The notes beneath the pieces are model-generated. The model worked only from the letters and a program-made list of their open reading frames with translations. It did not search any database and was not told the DNA's origin. A stretch of DNA of 64,000 nucleotides from Zonotrichia leucophrys gambelii (taxonomy: Eukaryota > Chordata > Aves > Passeriformes > Passerellidae): positions 9,755,038 through 9,819,037 of the forward strand of contig NC_088173.1 in the NCBI RefSeq assembly GCF_028769735.1, in the 5' to 3' direction. Numbering within the stretch: position 1 is the first letter of the stretch; each line of letters opens with the position of its first letter. Both the position numbers and the translations under genes were made by a program. Positions 1-13,993 of this stretch are shown piece by piece.

Positions 1-3000
1 GGAGCAGACACTTCTCCTTTTCACTCCCTACACAAGAACTGTCAGCACTTAGCATAGAGCTGGTTATTGATTTCAGCAATAAAGAAGATTAAGTAGTGAG
101 TTTGTTCTGGGTCATTTCAGTCCACTAAGGCAAATTCTGATTTGCCCACCAGGCCACAAAGCTGCCTTGACAAATCACATGCCTGAAAGTATAAAAGTAT
201 TTATCTTGAAAGAAATGCAGAATTATGCCTGGGCAACTGAACCTCCATAAATTATGCCTTGACAAACTGACTTTCAGGATAGGCTTGTACACAGTCCTAG
301 ATCTTTAACCTTCTTTTAGGAATGGCAAGCTTCATTTCACATTCACATTTTCCACCTCTGTGGAGAACTGCTTAAAAGAACATATATTCATAGAGTATAT
401 GAAATTCCATGCACAAGTCATTAGTGTGTGGGAGGCTGAGCAAAATGGAAAATAACACACCGAACCAGGCCAAAAAAATTATCTGCTTTCAGAGGCAAAT
501 TTTATTAGTAAAAAGTTAATGCAATTTTATAATTCTCTCTTCTATCCTGATCAAATATGAGATTAACCCTAAATATTAAAATATAAAGTGAAATTATTCT
601 ATAAATTTGCTGCACATTATTATTCTGATTTCATCTCTATTTCTAAGTGCATGTAGTTCAAAATTACCAGCATGAAAAATCAATAGTGCAAATACTTCCA
701 AGTTCTGCCGCACCTTCTCCTGATAGACACTAAAGCTCTTCAATTAAAATAATTTTACAGTCACCACAGTGTTTTGTTTTGATCTTTGAAAAGATGCATG
801 TTTACTAGAAAGGGCTCAATGATTTCTACTGTCCTCCATGAGCAATGTTTGGAGTTGCACATGGATACAACTCATTTGCAGATTCCCTTTCTTCCCCTAC
901 TAGAACACAACCCTCATCTACTTTAGAGAAAATTAAACATGGTTGGTGCAGCCATATAGGGACATTTCTGACTAGAATTGATAAAGATAGTAGAAGTTCA
1001 GGGTACAAAACTAAAAAATGCAACTTCCTAATGACATACATGCATCCACCTACCTAATTAATGCACAGAAGGCAGGCTCTCATTGAGTTGATGGGAGTGT
1101 GTTAATCTTGCTGCTGCTACCTGGACTTACAGAAGTGGAAGAACAGATCTGTTACTGTTTTTCATTTTTTGGATGTGGTGAGTTATATTTCATGGGGGAT
1201 GAAAACCAAATTTTACTTTAGGAACCTTTCTGTTTTACTTGCATTATCACTAGTTTTGACTGCCTCATAGACTGCAGAAAAACTATTTTTTAAACAGGGA
1301 AATATAAAATACTTTGCTTGAAATGCAAGACAAATAATTATTGTTCTCTAATAAATGAGTGTGTGTTAGCACTTAATATGAAAATCTACAGTACATATGT
1401 CACCTTCCCAGGCAGCTTCACCAGCAGCTCCTGAAATCCCCTCATTCCCACGGTGCATGAAGGAGCTCAGAGCTTGGTGACAGCTTACTTTTCTTCTGTT
1501 CCCTCTCCACTCCTCAAAGACCATGTTAAACAATTCAGCTCAGAAATTATTTTCCTGCTTTAATTGCTTGACACTTAAGGGCTGACAAGAAAATTTCTTT
1601 CTTTTCTACCTTTTGCTCAAGACAACTTATTTCCTTTCACTCACATGCAAGCACATAAGCTGTGCCTTGGAGGGTTCACTGCTCCAGACCTCTGGAAGAG
1701 ATTTTCTGCCAGAGAACCACTGGGCAGAAGAAAGCATTCATGTCTCGATCACTGCTTTTCTGCTATTCCTACTCATTTTCATTTTTCTTGACATGCAGCA
1801 TCTTTCACCATCTGAGAAATGCCCCTCTCAAGTCCATTTGTACTTTTGCCCTAGGGAGGAAGCATCCCACTTTCTTAATTTCTATTCTTGCCATGCCACA
1901 ACTAGAAACCTTTATATGTGATTTCTGCAGAATTTAAGACTGTCAGATGAACCATTACCAGTCTGTTGAAACGTTTTGCAGAGTGAAAACACCTTTTCTT
2001 CTGATCAAAACATCTATCGATATTATACAGTCCACTCAGCTGTTGCTATAATTCAGACTTATATTTTGCTTTACTTTTCAACAGTGCTGTTTGGTACTGC
2101 TTAGTACTATTAACTTTCTGAAGAACAAAAGTTTGAAACAAAAATACAACGGATGAAACTTCTGGGAAAAATTTCTTGATCCTAGGTTTGAATTAAGAAA
2201 TATTGCCAACATTGACCCAATAGGTAATTCTTGACCTATAGAAACTGAAACTGAGCAGTGGGTCATCATACTGCAGCAGAAGCCCATTCAAGAACCCTCT
2301 ATGATGCTTCACTTTGTTTACAAAACTAGATGTTAATTTAGATGGATTTTGTAATAATTTACTGCCTACCTCACTGTAAAATATATTAATGAAAAGTAGG
2401 GCAAACATTTAGGTTAGTTTATTTTTGGAAACTCTGTGTCTAGTCTCAAAGAACTTGGTGACTTTACAACTGATAAAGTAGAAAATGATGATGAGCTGGT
2501 AAGCTGTTTTACAATTAGACTGTCTAACATTTTCCTTCAATCAGAATTCCTGTGATTTTTTTTTCAGACAAATTAATATTAAACTGCTTGCAGCAGGCTT
2601 TCAAAATACAGAGAGCGAGTTTCTTTTTTCTCATGAAAGTCCACTCAGATTTGGCTATGCTACAGATTTTTCAAGATATGTTTTACCTTCTCTTGCTTCC
2701 CTCCTCAAGGAAAAATGACCCTTTACAAGAACTATCCTTACACAAACCCAATACTAGGACTGACACCTGTGAAAGCTGCATCGGGAAGAAATGAGCCTTG
2801 GAGCTAGGGGGACAATGGAAAGGGAAGGAAGGACACTTGGATGTGGAACTGTGGCTGTGTAGACCTGTCAGGGCAGCTTCCCTTTGGGGGCTTAGGACAG
2901 GACACACAAACATCCTAGTTAGAAGAATACAGGGGCAGAAGCACACAGCCAGGGCTCTCCGGTCCTACATCTTGCCCCTCAGACTTCCAGGACATGGGAG

Positions 3001-3426
3001 GGGATTCCTTTTTTTCCCAGAGTGGAAGAAAGAGATAAGGAGAGAAACACAAGACCAGGCAGTGAACTCCAAGCCATTAGGAGCAAAGAACTACGGCAAA
3101 AGCAGACCGAAATAAGGCACTGCTGTGCAGGACACCTGGTGGTATCTCTGTATGGCCAAAGCAAGCACGGCCACTGACCCAGGTGTGACATCTCTGCTGC
3201 CTGCACCAGTTCCTCCATTCTGACAACTCATTGCACCATATTCGACTGCCACCTTGTAATAAATAGAAAAGCTTTGGAAGGAAGGAAGTTGCAGAGAACA
3301 CAGGACAGCTCACAAAGGCTGTGGCAGGAAAGTTTTTGAGAGGGCAACCCAGGCAGTACAGCCCCACAATCATGCCAGTGGAATTTAATTTTTGCTAATG
3401 TTTTACATGGGATGCAAATTTTTCTT

Positions 3427-3442
3427 AAAAAAAAAAAAAAAA
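3427..3442 (+). repeat. A16 mononucleotide tract
   Basis: Sixteen consecutive A residues followed by an A-rich stretch with single G interruptions. There is no recognisable retroposed sequence immediately upstream, so this is read as a simple repeat and not the tail of a processed pseudogene. Confidence 0.85.
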
Positions 3443-5969
3443 GAAAAGGCAAAGTATTAACTTATGAACAAAAACAAAGATGAAAGACTGTTTCGCTACA
3501 TTTTTTACATAGCAGGAGTATGTGAGCAATGGAGATCAAGCAGAAATATTTATTTTGTTATCATTATTTTATCTTCATTGGTCTGTGACCCCAGTCAGCA
3601 AACTTTGTTTAAGGAAGTCTAAGTGAACAGGGTCTGTTTCCTATAAACTCATCTCACATCTCCTGGTCTGGCTTGCATACAGCTCTTTCAGTAACTCCAT
3701 ACCAATCTCTGACACAGAATGTTGTTTACAAATAATTTGAGATAAAACATAAGCCTCTAGGTCTTCACTCAGCTATTTATTTTAAAAGATCTCCTGCTTT
3801 TAAAATGCAATCCTTCATTTCTTATTTCCTGGACATAGACCACCTTTTGGATTTCACTGAAGTGGAGGCTTACCTTGTCTGCAGTTTCTATGTAAGCAAC
3901 ATTTGCAGTGCAGGGTTTTAGACCATGCTAAACCCTGCTGTCATAGAGTAGAAATATAAGGATTGTTTTTTGTGGGGTATTAATCTAGTCAATACCAGAT
4001 GCAGGTTTTTTGATTTCTTTAATATTTAAAATCAAATGCTAAAACCAGTTTGAATTTATAATTATCTAAAAATATTTACAACTTCATTCTAAAAATTAGA
4101 AATAGCATAGTACTCATACAAGTACGTCTTCAGGATGAAATAATAAAACAATTTAAATGTTTTCTATAACTTTAGTGGTCAGGTTTGCATGTATATGCAT
4201 GTGTTGTACTTATAAATGTGAACGCAGACTATTAAATATAGGTGTTGCTGATTTTTGTACAGATAAACACAAATACATCCCAATATTGTCCTTTCACAGG
4301 ATACTTGTCCTTTTCTTTGATGAGATCTTACTGTTGGTTTCCAGCCATGAATCAGTGGACAGAAATAGACACAAGCAGTACTAAGTCCAACATACAAACA
4401 TTCCTTCCAGCACACCCTACCATACAGGATTGTAAAATTGCTGCCCAGCTATAGATCAAAGAGCACACAACTGCTAGCACCTCCCTGATAAGGCTGAGGA
4501 ACTGACTCCCATTGAAGCATCTGTTAGGAGAGATTCCAAGAACATGAATTGATTGGGAACCAAATAGTAGAATTGCATAACAATACTCAAATGAAATATT
4601 ACTGAGCTTGTAACTCTAAAAGGTGTCCAAGTAACCCTCTTTTCTCTAAGGAATGAAAGGGGTTTCACATGTAGAGAGGGCAACTCAGGGGAACTGCAAA
4701 AGGGACATTCTTCCAAGCTAATGGCAAATGCCTTTGGGGTCAGAGATGAGCTTTACTTGAGAGAGCCACAGAGCCAAAAGGGATCCTGAGCAGGGACTGG
4801 AGTAGGGGTACAGGGGAAGTACTGCCTCTCTAGGATAAGAGACTTTTTCGTCTCTCTGATCATTAAAAGGAAGACAAAGCAGAGGGATTTCTGGCCCTCA
4901 AACCGCCATCTCCCTACTAGGCCTCATGAGTGATGTCTCCACAGTGTGAGAAGGTGGCAGAATGGGGAAGCTCTCTGCACACTTAGCCTTGGGTTGCTGT
5001 GAGCAATGATTGGATGAAACAAAAGCTGGTTTAAAGTCAAATAAAAAAAAGACAACTTGGTTGTGAACTACATACATGCGAACCTGACTTCCATATGCAG
5101 TTAATTGGCTAAAAAATCTAACTAATAACAAAAATATAAATTAACAAAAACCAGAAACTAAATATGAAACCAGAAGTGAGAATATGTGACTGATTTTTTT
5201 TTAATATAAAGAGAAAGATTATTAATAGTTTTGTGAAGGTAGGTATTAAAAACTTTGTTTTTTAGATTATTCAGAACAAGAAAAGAAGTAAAATGATAAC
5301 ATTTTCTGTCACCAAATTGAAATGGAGAACTAGGAGATTAAACTGCATATGAAACTCTCTGTACTAAATAAAATGGCATCCAGTGATTAAAAAATACTTC
5401 TAATTATAAATTGATATTAAAAGTCTCTGTTATATCATCTACCAATCCAGAAAACAAACCCAAAATTGAGTCACTACGGTCATTAATCTGCTATTGAATT
5501 TCAAGCTCGGTGATAATTAAAAGATATGTAGCACAATAGGCAAAGGAGAGGCTGGGCATACAGTGGCATCATAAAAAACATTTTCTAAATTCTTGTTATG
5601 CAATGAATGGAAAACTGCATGTAATGGTGGCAATTCCATCTCAAAACCAGAAACAGAATAGGAACACATACAGCAAAAACAACAGAAAGGATAAAAAAGT
5701 ATGGTATAGCTTCTGTCTGAAGGGCCATGAAATACATGATGGTTTCCTATCTGGGAAAGAGAGAATTGGAACCATATAAAAATCAACAGTATCATGAAGG
5801 AGAACATTTATTCATTGTGCCTCATACAGCAGGAATTTGCAGAAGTGCAAAGTAGAAATAGGAAGCAGAAACATTAAAATACACCAAAGAATATTTTCTT
5901 TGCTTGTCCATGTAAGTAAATAGAAGATATAATATATAATAAATATCCATCATAGTGCAAAACATTTAA

Positions 5970-6001
5970 TTTTTTTTCTGTTTGTTTTTTGTTTGTTATT
6001 T
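5970..6001 (+). repeat. T/G-rich low-complexity tract
   Basis: A run of T residues broken by single C and G bases, with a repeated TTTG theme. Low-complexity DNA of no evident function. Confidence 0.7.
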
Positions 6002-8491
6002 CTGATATAAGAAATACGACACAGGAAATTAATCAAGCCATGTACCTGAAATTGTTTTTCTGACTTAATAAGGATTTTCCCATTCCTTCAGGTATTAATT
6101 TCACTATACCTTTAACAAACTATTTTCTTTTCTTCTTCACAGATTCTGACATATGTCATAGATGCTTATTACAGTTTACTGTCACTGGAAAATGTCTAAC
6201 ACACCTAATTTTGTAAACATCCTTCCTTTGGAAGATATTGAACATGTTACAAAAACTGATATTGTCCAGTGGCATTATAAGACCTCAATACATTAGACAC
6301 TACAAAATGTAAAGTCAAGTTGGCGAGATATTAATTCAGAGACTACAGTCTTGCTTGTTTTGTGAAAATATTATTGGCTCCTAAGATACGAGCCCAAACT
6401 TTGTCAATATGCCTTAATGTATGGCTTTAAAACATAAAACATCATGGAGTCCTTTTATTTTCTCTTCCTCAAAAAGCAGCTGCATTACCAGTGCTCATCA
6501 TCATACAATGAAGAGCTTCTACTTGTAGCCAACATGTGATTACAGTGGGTTTTAGCTTGGTTGCATTTGTATTTGGTTCATTTCCAGTGCAGAGCCTCTG
6601 ATCAGCCAAAGCTCTTCCTCAAGGATGAGAAAGGGGAAATGACTGGATCCAAACTGATCCACAGTTATCCAGGCTTACTAAAAATCTATGTAGTTTGCAC
6701 CCAATTTAATTATCAAATCAAAACCAATTAAACACTGCATTTAAAATATCCAACTTTATGTTTCTGTCCTATTTTGAATACCCAACAGTGAAATATTATT
6801 TTCTCAACTATTTATAGCATAATGGTACCATTTTACTGTAATTTTGTTAGTGGCAGGTTAGTAATAATCAGCATTAAAATCTTTTTAGCAGTTATGAACA
6901 TCCATCCCCTTTACCACAGTATCATTCCAAAGTGAAAACAGCCATCAAATTTATAACTGCCCACTAAAAAGTGAAAAAAGGTTTTAAGCAAAAAAATAGT
7001 TTTTAGCATAGATTTTTAAAGAAGAAAATTAGACCCATCTAGCAATTTGGATCTGTGAGTCTGCTGGTCTTCAAAATTTAGTAGTGTGAAGGTTATTATA
7101 GATACTATCCTGATTCCATAATTTAAATTTCTTGTTTCTTTGTAATAAAAGTAATCTAAGGTGTAAAGGTTTAAAGTCTTCTTTTTCCATAGGAGGTTTA
7201 GGTGGAAAATTCATCACTCTACCAATCCTCCTCTCAAATAATTTTGGCTCTCTAGGCCCAGAAAATAGAAAAGATAACATAATTTATAGATTTCTTACAT
7301 CTCCTCTCACTCCCTGGTTGAATTGGAAGCATCCTGAAAAGACATTAAATGAGAAAAGGTCATCCCATGGGACATGGCAACCCAGAAAACTGTGGCTATT
7401 ATTTTTGGTCCTGAATTAAGGAAATGTTTTTCCACAAATATGTTCCCCCTTCCCCAAATTGAAGAAATTTCATTTTCTTGCCCACTCAAGTGAAAAACAA
7501 ATAATTTAGCCACAGGCTTTTTGAAAGCAATATAAATTAATCAGATTGTATTCCTGTTGCCTTTTAGATTTAAGTTTTTAATATGTTGTTTTTTATTTAA
7601 AAACATGTTGCTGGTGTTCATTACAGCCATGAGCTATGAAACCTCTGTAGTACGAGGCACTACGGACAATCACTTTTGGCAACCAGCCTCCTTACTGAAT
7701 AGTAGGGGTCCTGTTTTCATTCCTAGTGTAGACACTAAAAAATATTTTTGGCATTATTTTGCCTTTACTTTGTACTTAAAGAGCTGAAAATTATTTTCTC
7801 CCATTGAGAAAGACAAATATTTTATCATGGAGAGTCTACAGAGAATGACTACTGAAGAGACTGTGCTTTTTGATGGGAATGAACCATTAGCAGACTCATT
7901 CAGAATCCCATTTTTTTGCACCTGTGAAAATGTACTGAGAGCAAACTGAGCAAGTATTTATGGAAGGTAGCTGAAGATGTGAAAAGCAAAAATTATTCAA
8001 AATGGCAGCTGTACCACTATTTATTTGAAACTGGAGAGAGAAATAACATATCATGTACACAGAGTGCTTTGTAAATGCACTTGAGGGCCTAATTAAATCC
8101 AAGGAAGGGAAAGTAAAAATTTAATTTATCCTCCAGGTTGGTGACACTGGGAGGAAAAAGTCAGCATTCAAACCTAACCCTGAAATCGATTATATTTCAT
8201 TATATTATTCCTATTTTGGAATTAAGGAAACCTGTCTGTCAAAGGACTTTTACAGAGTATGTGTTTCTCACCTCTATATCCCCTTTTTCTCTGACTTTCA
8301 TAGGCATAGTGTGAATACATCTGCTACAGTCAAAAGACATTCTCCACAGTATTTTCCAGAGTGCCTCAATTCCAAACTCATCAGCTGGTCTCCTGATTTT
8401 ATAATGATATTCTTCTACTTAGCATCTGTAGCCTGCCCGGAAAGATATGCTCAGCCCTGGAAATTGTTGTTTCTGAGTACATAACTACAGG

Positions 8492-8505
8492 AAAAAAAAA
8501 AAAAA
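8492..8505 (+). repeat. A14 mononucleotide tract
   Basis: Fourteen A residues followed by caaacag. Simple repeat, probably length-variable between individuals; no associated mobile element is visible. Confidence 0.8.
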
Positions 8506-10070
8506 CAAACAGATGACTTGTGAGCTCACATGGAGATTTTCCCTTGATTTTAAAATGAATTCAGGTCTATTTCCTTTACCGCCTACCAATTCTCTCAAAG
8601 CATGCAAAAGCTTTTAAAAAACCTTTATATCCAGTATGGTATACCCAATTAAGCTGACAGTGACTCAATGCGTGGAAGTTGTCAGTGACATCTGCACATA
8701 GGTATTTGATGGTACTAGAGTGTAAAATTGTTTCTGTATATGGAATCCTCAAAACCCAGATTTTGCTGTGGAGGATACAACTCTTAGAAACTGTCCTTTT
8801 CAGAAAAAAACTTCTCATTGTAGTAATTATTGAAAGCTACCAACTTTCTCTGATAAAACAGCCTTAACTGAAGATAAACAATTCAAGCAAAACGAAAAGG
8901 GATATCTCAATTTAGCTGCAGACAAAAAAAATGTGTAATGAATTTAACAGTACAACTTCTAGTGTGTTGAGCCTCTCAGGACTGCTAAGAATTGGATTGT
9001 TAAGTGCTCCAGACTGAAAAAGTGAATCCAAAGTAAGTTCTCCTCGCCCTTTACATGTCTGTGGCATTTAAGAGAAAATTCATGAGCAGGTCAAAAAAGG
9101 TTCATATTTTGTGATAGTCTTAGCAAAGATGCTAGTAATACATTACTAAGGTTATGAAAGCCCATTAATAAGGTGAAGCTTTAATAATGTAACCCCAATT
9201 GCTTTGGCCTGGCATATTTGTCACTGGTTCCTCTTGCTCCTTCCATCTTCTCTTAGCTCCTTTAGCAGAAAAACACATTGCAACAATCCTCCATTCTACT
9301 CCAGATTTTCCTCACTTAGTCTAATGATGTTTATTTCAAACTCACCACCGACTCCCTTTTATCCCAAAATTGTTTATCACTGGGTGAACTTTCCACAAGT
9401 ACCACGATGTTCAACTTGGAACATTTATTTGTTCTAGCATTAAAGACTATTTCTAGTAGTTTAATGCTATTGTGAAACTCTCACCAATAAGACCTACCTA
9501 CCCAGAAACTCTACAGCTGATAAAGAGTGAGCAAGAGGGTGGGAGAACCAATGGAAATTCAGAGGTAAGAAAATTGATTATAGAACTTCCTAAAGTTCAG
9601 GGTCATTTCCTCTAAAGCTAATGGATTTTGACACAGAGTACAATGGAATAACCATCAGGAAGTATCACAAATCACTGTAAGAAAAAGGAGAGCATAGATG
9701 AAAGTGAACGCTAGAAGTACAGAGCACACAGTATGAGTGAAATTGGTTTTAATGATACACACAGCCTAAGCAAACCGTATTTGGGATGTGGCTGATGTAA
9801 AATACACCAAAGATAAAACTCTGGGCATTATTAATCTCAACATAAGTGATTTTTCTCATTAAAGGGAAACAAGCAACTATGGAAATAATGGATTTCAAAT
9901 TGTCTACCAACAGACTGTTCTTAAATAAATAATACCTGAAAGTGTCAACAAATATCAATGGTGAAATATTAAACATAGTGAAATTCAATATCAGTAGTTA
10001 TTAAAATGAAATAATCACATATGACATACATAGGATTTACATGTAAAAATTCTAGATAATTTTTGTTTGA

Positions 10071-10163
10071 GATATAATATATGCATATATACATTATGTG
10101 TATATATACATTGTATATATACATTGTATACATGTATATATACATAAACATACACACATATAT
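10071..10163. repeat. Degenerate TA/CA microsatellite with 13-bp periodicity
   Basis: About 90 bp of alternating pyrimidine-purine sequence, mostly TA with TG and CA steps. Within it the 13-base unit tgtatatatacat is repeated exactly twice (10099-10111 and 10112-10124), and partial copies follow. The sequence is prone to unpairing and local hairpins. Typical neutral microsatellite. Confidence 0.8.
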
Positions 10164-12288
10164 TAAAAATACACCTATGTATCCAGCCAGTCTTAAAGTC
10201 CTTACTAAGAATTCACAGTGATCATCTCCTTTGGATGACATATTTAAAGCCCTAGTGGACAAGGACCTAAGAAACCAACTCTAGTTGAGCCCACTTTGAA
10301 TAACATGTTGGATCAGAGACCTCCAGAGGCTCTCTCCAAATAGAAAAGAAATCAAGATCTGACACTTCTAGATATGCTATTTCAATTCCTCTGGTCCTTA
10401 TGTTGCTCTGGTTTTGTCTTTTTGCTTTTTATTTTGTAAAAAAGAACAGAAGACCAACAACCCACCCTGCTTTGTTTTTTTCTCCAGACAAAAAAAATAT
10501 AATGGAAAATGGAACCAGATGAATAAAAGAAAAAAGGAGAATACTGTAAAATATAGCTTCTTTTTGAGAAAAGAGGAAAACATTTGTAAATCCTCTTCCT
10601 CCTTCTGCTACTGCTGTCCTCAGGGAAGCTTTATAACAAAGAAGATACATTCCAGCAACAAAATTCATGTTAAGAACAACAGAAAACTATTATATAAAAT
10701 GTGGCTTAATACTTCTGACAATCAAGAAAAATAAAATTAAGTAACTTTTGAGACTTAATGAAAAAGCCAAAAGGGGAATGCTTAGATTGCTCCATCACCT
10801 AAGGAACAATTTTTGAATTGATTTTTAGCCCAGCACTTTAAAAGATCTGCTCCAAGCCTTGCCTATTTAAAAACTGCATAGACGGACTGTTGTCTTTACT
10901 TTTAATTTTCTTTTAGGAGGGATTGCTTTGTGTCACAGAGGTGTTTGTGAATTAGGCCTAAATATAAAATTTTGTTCTGAGTATGGCATTTGACATGAAG
11001 GTCAACAGGGACAAGTTAAAAAGAAAATTAGTTTTCAGGCACATAAATTTATGTGAAGAAAAGCTATTTGAATAATTCCTATTACATGGATGTAACCATT
11101 TCTGTTAATTTTTCTCAAGGCTGAAGACATAAATTCATTACTTCCTTCAAGGCAGTCATTTGATCCAACTACTTGGACTATTTTTGTGTTTCGCATAAAG
11201 AACTTTAAGGTTCCTGAAGGAATACAGCAAGGTCAAAAAATTCTAGATGCTCATTTTCCATGTTCATTGTTGCTATATATCTATAAAATAATTTTCAGAG
11301 GTTTTTTAGACCGCAACTTTTCAGTGAATCCTCCTTCTTGAACAAACATATCTTAAAAATCCAAACAAGGTAAGCATAACAGAGAAATCAGACTAAGTAG
11401 AACCGGAAGCTGAATAGTGATTTGTCTCCAGGACTTTCATATAAACCTTCTAAATCAGAAATGGAGGCATTTATCAATGTTATATTTTCTTATGGTCTAC
11501 AAGAAACTTCAGCGTTTAAGGAGCAAATACTTTCTGGGTTCTCTTCTGCTGTCCACCCTGTAGTTCAACTGCCTCAGGTGTCAAGTATTTGCATCTGCAA
11601 GTGAGGTCAGCTAAGGTCATTATATGCTTTAAACCCCAGAAATGGTGCTGCAGAAGATAACTGCTTCAGAGGGAAAATTTTCTCCTGTTTAACTGGAGCA
11701 CTCACTAATACTAAATACGTGCACTTATACTTGCAGCAGCAAGCATGGGAACACAGTGCAGTAAAAGCCACTAAAGCCAAATCCTTTGAGACATCAGTGT
11801 TCCAGCAGAAATTTCACAAGGATGACAAAAAGACTCAGTCAAATTCCTCTCAACTTCCCAGTCCCACCACTTTCAGCTCACAGCTCTCCCAAACCAGAGC
11901 ACTGGAGAGGACTTGTCCATAAGGAAATATGAAATTGTGATATTAAAATTCACCCCAGAATATACTCAGGAACACTTTACTGCCTATTGGTTGTTTCCTG
12001 TCCAGTTAAGATGCATTCTCTTTACAACTCAGAGCCAATTCTGACCACCCTGAACAACTTTCTTTCTCCAAATGGCAGTAAAGTGTACAATTCTCAGTTT
12101 ATAGCAGAAGAAATATTTTACCCCATTTTGGAATATCCTTATGTCTTTTCACACCACAAAGTAATTTCCTTTCACAACAATTATTTGGAAGAATACTAAA
12201 AGCAAAGTGAAAATATTATTGAAATAGATGAACAGATGACTTCTCTTTAGTTACCAATCTGACCAACAGCTACATGGAGTCCTAATGC
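10164..12288. other. Non-coding DNA, no gene seen
   Basis: Nothing recognisable apart from short A/T-rich tracts at about 10420-10580, where apparent lysine- and phenylalanine-rich frames on both strands are products of base composition. No repeat family, RNA gene or exon is recognised. Confidence 0.55.
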
Positions 12289-12328
12289 GAGAAAGAGAGA
12301 GAGAAAGAGAGGAGAGAGAGAGAGAAAG
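12289..12328 (+). repeat. (GA)n purine tract
   Basis: Forty bases of pure purine made of GA dinucleotides with occasional AAA interruptions. It could bind GAGA-type factors or form triplex DNA, but there is no sign of a promoter next to it. Confidence 0.85.
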
Positions 12329-13159
12329 CAACAATTTTCAGGAAGACAAAGAATACTATATAGATTGACATAAAAAATGCTTCTCATATCCAGAAAAAAT
12401 TAATAATTAAATCACATCTTTACATAAAATATAAATGCATTCACATATCAGTGAAAGATACTATCCTGTTTTTCTCCCTAAACTCTTTAACAGCAGATTC
12501 TTGTTATTTTTATTAGTTACATGTTTACTAGGTTAGGAAGATCAAAAGAGTAAATCCATGCATCCTCCCAAAAATTATACTCGGCTGACATTTACTGAAT
12601 TGCACTTTACCTCTTCTAAATGCTAGCACAGCATACAGCAACTTATGCATCTAATAATGCATTACTAAAAATCTAATTTAGCTAAAGCCAACAAATAAAC
12701 CTTGGAATTTCAGATTTAGAGTATACACCTTTAAGACTGTATTGCCACTTCTATTACAAATTTCATCTAGGACTGAGAAAAGGCTATAGACCTAGCCCAG
12801 TGAGGTATAACTGATATATCTACATAAAACACTCCTCATTATCATTACTGCTGCAGTGGAGAGAGGGGAAGGTGGGGAGAGAGAAAAAAAACATAGCCCT
12901 AAATGCCCTCCCTGTTTTTAAATGAGGTGAAAAAACCCAAATCAGTCACACCTAACTTTCCTATTTAATGTACATTAAAAAATATGCAAGCAATACCATA
13001 CAGGTCTATTTATAGAAGAATGCAAATAAAGTTCAGCATTTCAAGCATATTTTTAAAAGACGAAGAAAAACACACAGAAATTTTTTTATGGGTCGGCATA
13101 TTTGATAAACAGAGTTGTCACAGTTTACAATTAAATGTATATTTTTAAAGATTATAAAT
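12329..13159. other. Non-coding DNA, no gene seen
   Basis: AT-rich sequence without recognised elements. A short purine-rich segment lies near 12855-12890. No open frame of interest is present. Confidence 0.55.
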
Positions 13160-13249
13160 TTTTTTACCTCTCTTTCTAGTGCTGAGATCCTGAGCGCAGA
13201 ACACTCCAGTGCTGGATACTGCTTGTTTCTTTCCTGAGGTTTTTCTCAC

Positions 13250-13293
13250 CTTCTTTTATTTTTTTCTTTTTTTTCTCTTTTAAAATTTTTTTT
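13250..13293 (+). repeat. T-rich pyrimidine tract
   Basis: More than 40 bases dominated by T with single C interruptions. On the plus strand it resembles the pyrimidine part of a splice acceptor, but no suitable AG and exon follow it. Read as low-complexity DNA. Confidence 0.65.
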
Positions 13294-13424
13294 GATAGTT
13301 AAAAGTACAGAAAGATTCCAAGACAGCCTTACCTAGATGAAGAGAATCAGGAATTCAGACATGACCTCCCTAAAATCTTTGGCCATTAGAAGAAGAAAAA
13401 AGCCCAAACAACAAAACGAAGAAG

Positions 13425-13441
13425 CAAACAAACAAACAAAA
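13425..13441 (+). repeat. (AAAC)n short tandem repeat
   Basis: About four copies of CAAA at the end of an A-rich stretch starting near 13385. The window has similar AAAC-rich stretches near 43.2 kb and 43.85 kb. Confidence 0.75.
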
Positions 13442-13696
13442 GAGCCCAGTCCCAGCTAGCTCCTGCTAGCATAAAAGTTCAGATTTCGCTACTGAGATCA
13501 TTGCTCTATTCTGAGCAGTTTTGCTCAATGTGTGATTCTAACAAAAACACCCTCTGCAGCTGGAGGGAGCCTTAGCTAAGCACGAGCCTGTCAAGCTTTT
13601 CCCAGTGACTTCTGTCTACTAAATTCAGACTGATGTTTTGTGAAAGGGGGCCTCAACAACCAGGCCCAGATTGCCTGAAAAGTATTTCCTGCCTTT

Positions 13697-13717
13697 GAGA
13701 GAGAGAGGGAGAGAGAC
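13697..13717 (+). repeat. Short (GA)n tract beside CpG cluster
   Basis: Twenty-one purines, mainly GA, directly next to the CpG cluster at 13720-13784. Read from the minus strand it is a CT-rich stretch just downstream of the predicted start of the TATA motif, a position where CT-rich initiator or 5' untranslated sequence is often found. That link is inference. Confidence 0.7.
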
Positions 13718-13719
13718 AG

Positions 13720-13784
13720 CGAGCCTGCCTGCCCGCGCCAGGGAGAGAGCGCAGAAATGGAGGGAAAAGAAAACGTCAAGACCG
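13720..13784. promoter_or_regulatory. Small CpG cluster, possible promoter or first-exon core
   Basis: Six CpG dinucleotides fall within 65 bp (c at 13720, 13734, 13736, 13750, 13774 and 13783), including a gcccgcgcca block. CpGs are rare in the surrounding sequence. Local clustering of CpG in AT-rich vertebrate DNA often marks a promoter or another element kept free of methylation. A TATA motif on the minus strand lies just above it in coordinate. No coding frame of substance is attached, so if this is a promoter it may drive a non-coding or distal untranslated exon. It could also be chance or a decayed GC-rich repeat. Confidence 0.35.
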
Positions 13785-13804
13785 AGTGTTTCAAGGCAGT
13801 CAGC

Positions 13805-13810
13805 TTTATA
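13805..13810 (-). promoter_or_regulatory. TATA-box-like TATAAA, minus strand
   Basis: On the minus strand the sequence reads tgtataaagc. Transcription from such a box would normally start 25-31 bp downstream, near 13776-13782, which is the edge of the CpG cluster and upstream of the CT-rich tract. The six-base motif alone is common by chance; only its position relative to the CpG cluster makes it worth listing. Confidence 0.25.
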
Positions 13811-13993
13811 CACTGCTGGGCTATTTCTGCCAAAGAAAAAAATCTCTACTACAGCTGCATAATGTAAAAATGTATTTAAACCTCTCCCTCCTGGATTTTT
13901 CTTTTAAAAAAATACTTTATGCTTCTCTAATGCTCATGCAAAGGTAGCAGTTATCCAGAACAACACGAGAACATTTCTGAAACACCTGGTCTT

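Larger units (their letters stand above)
1..10070. other. AT-rich non-coding DNA, no gene seen
   Basis: No reading frame here exceeds about 105 codons, none resembles a known protein, and none shows a convincing exon with paired splice sites. The only structure visible is simple: A16 at 3427-3442, a T/G-rich tract at 5970-6001 and A14 at 8492-8505. A loose repeat of a unit beginning aattatgcct occurs near 220 and 250. Stretches such as 1390-1500 and 2800-3250 are richer in G+C than their surroundings, but I recognise no element in them. Intergenic or intronic; which of the two cannot be decided. Confidence 0.6.

Noticed and set aside
220..271. Loose direct repeat starting aattatgcct
   Set aside because: Only about 70-80 percent similar over 22 bases; too weak to separate from chance.
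9435..9469. 10-bp inverted repeat (tagcattaaa) with a 15-base spacer
   Set aside because: Arms are short and AT-rich; expected by chance several times in 64 kb.
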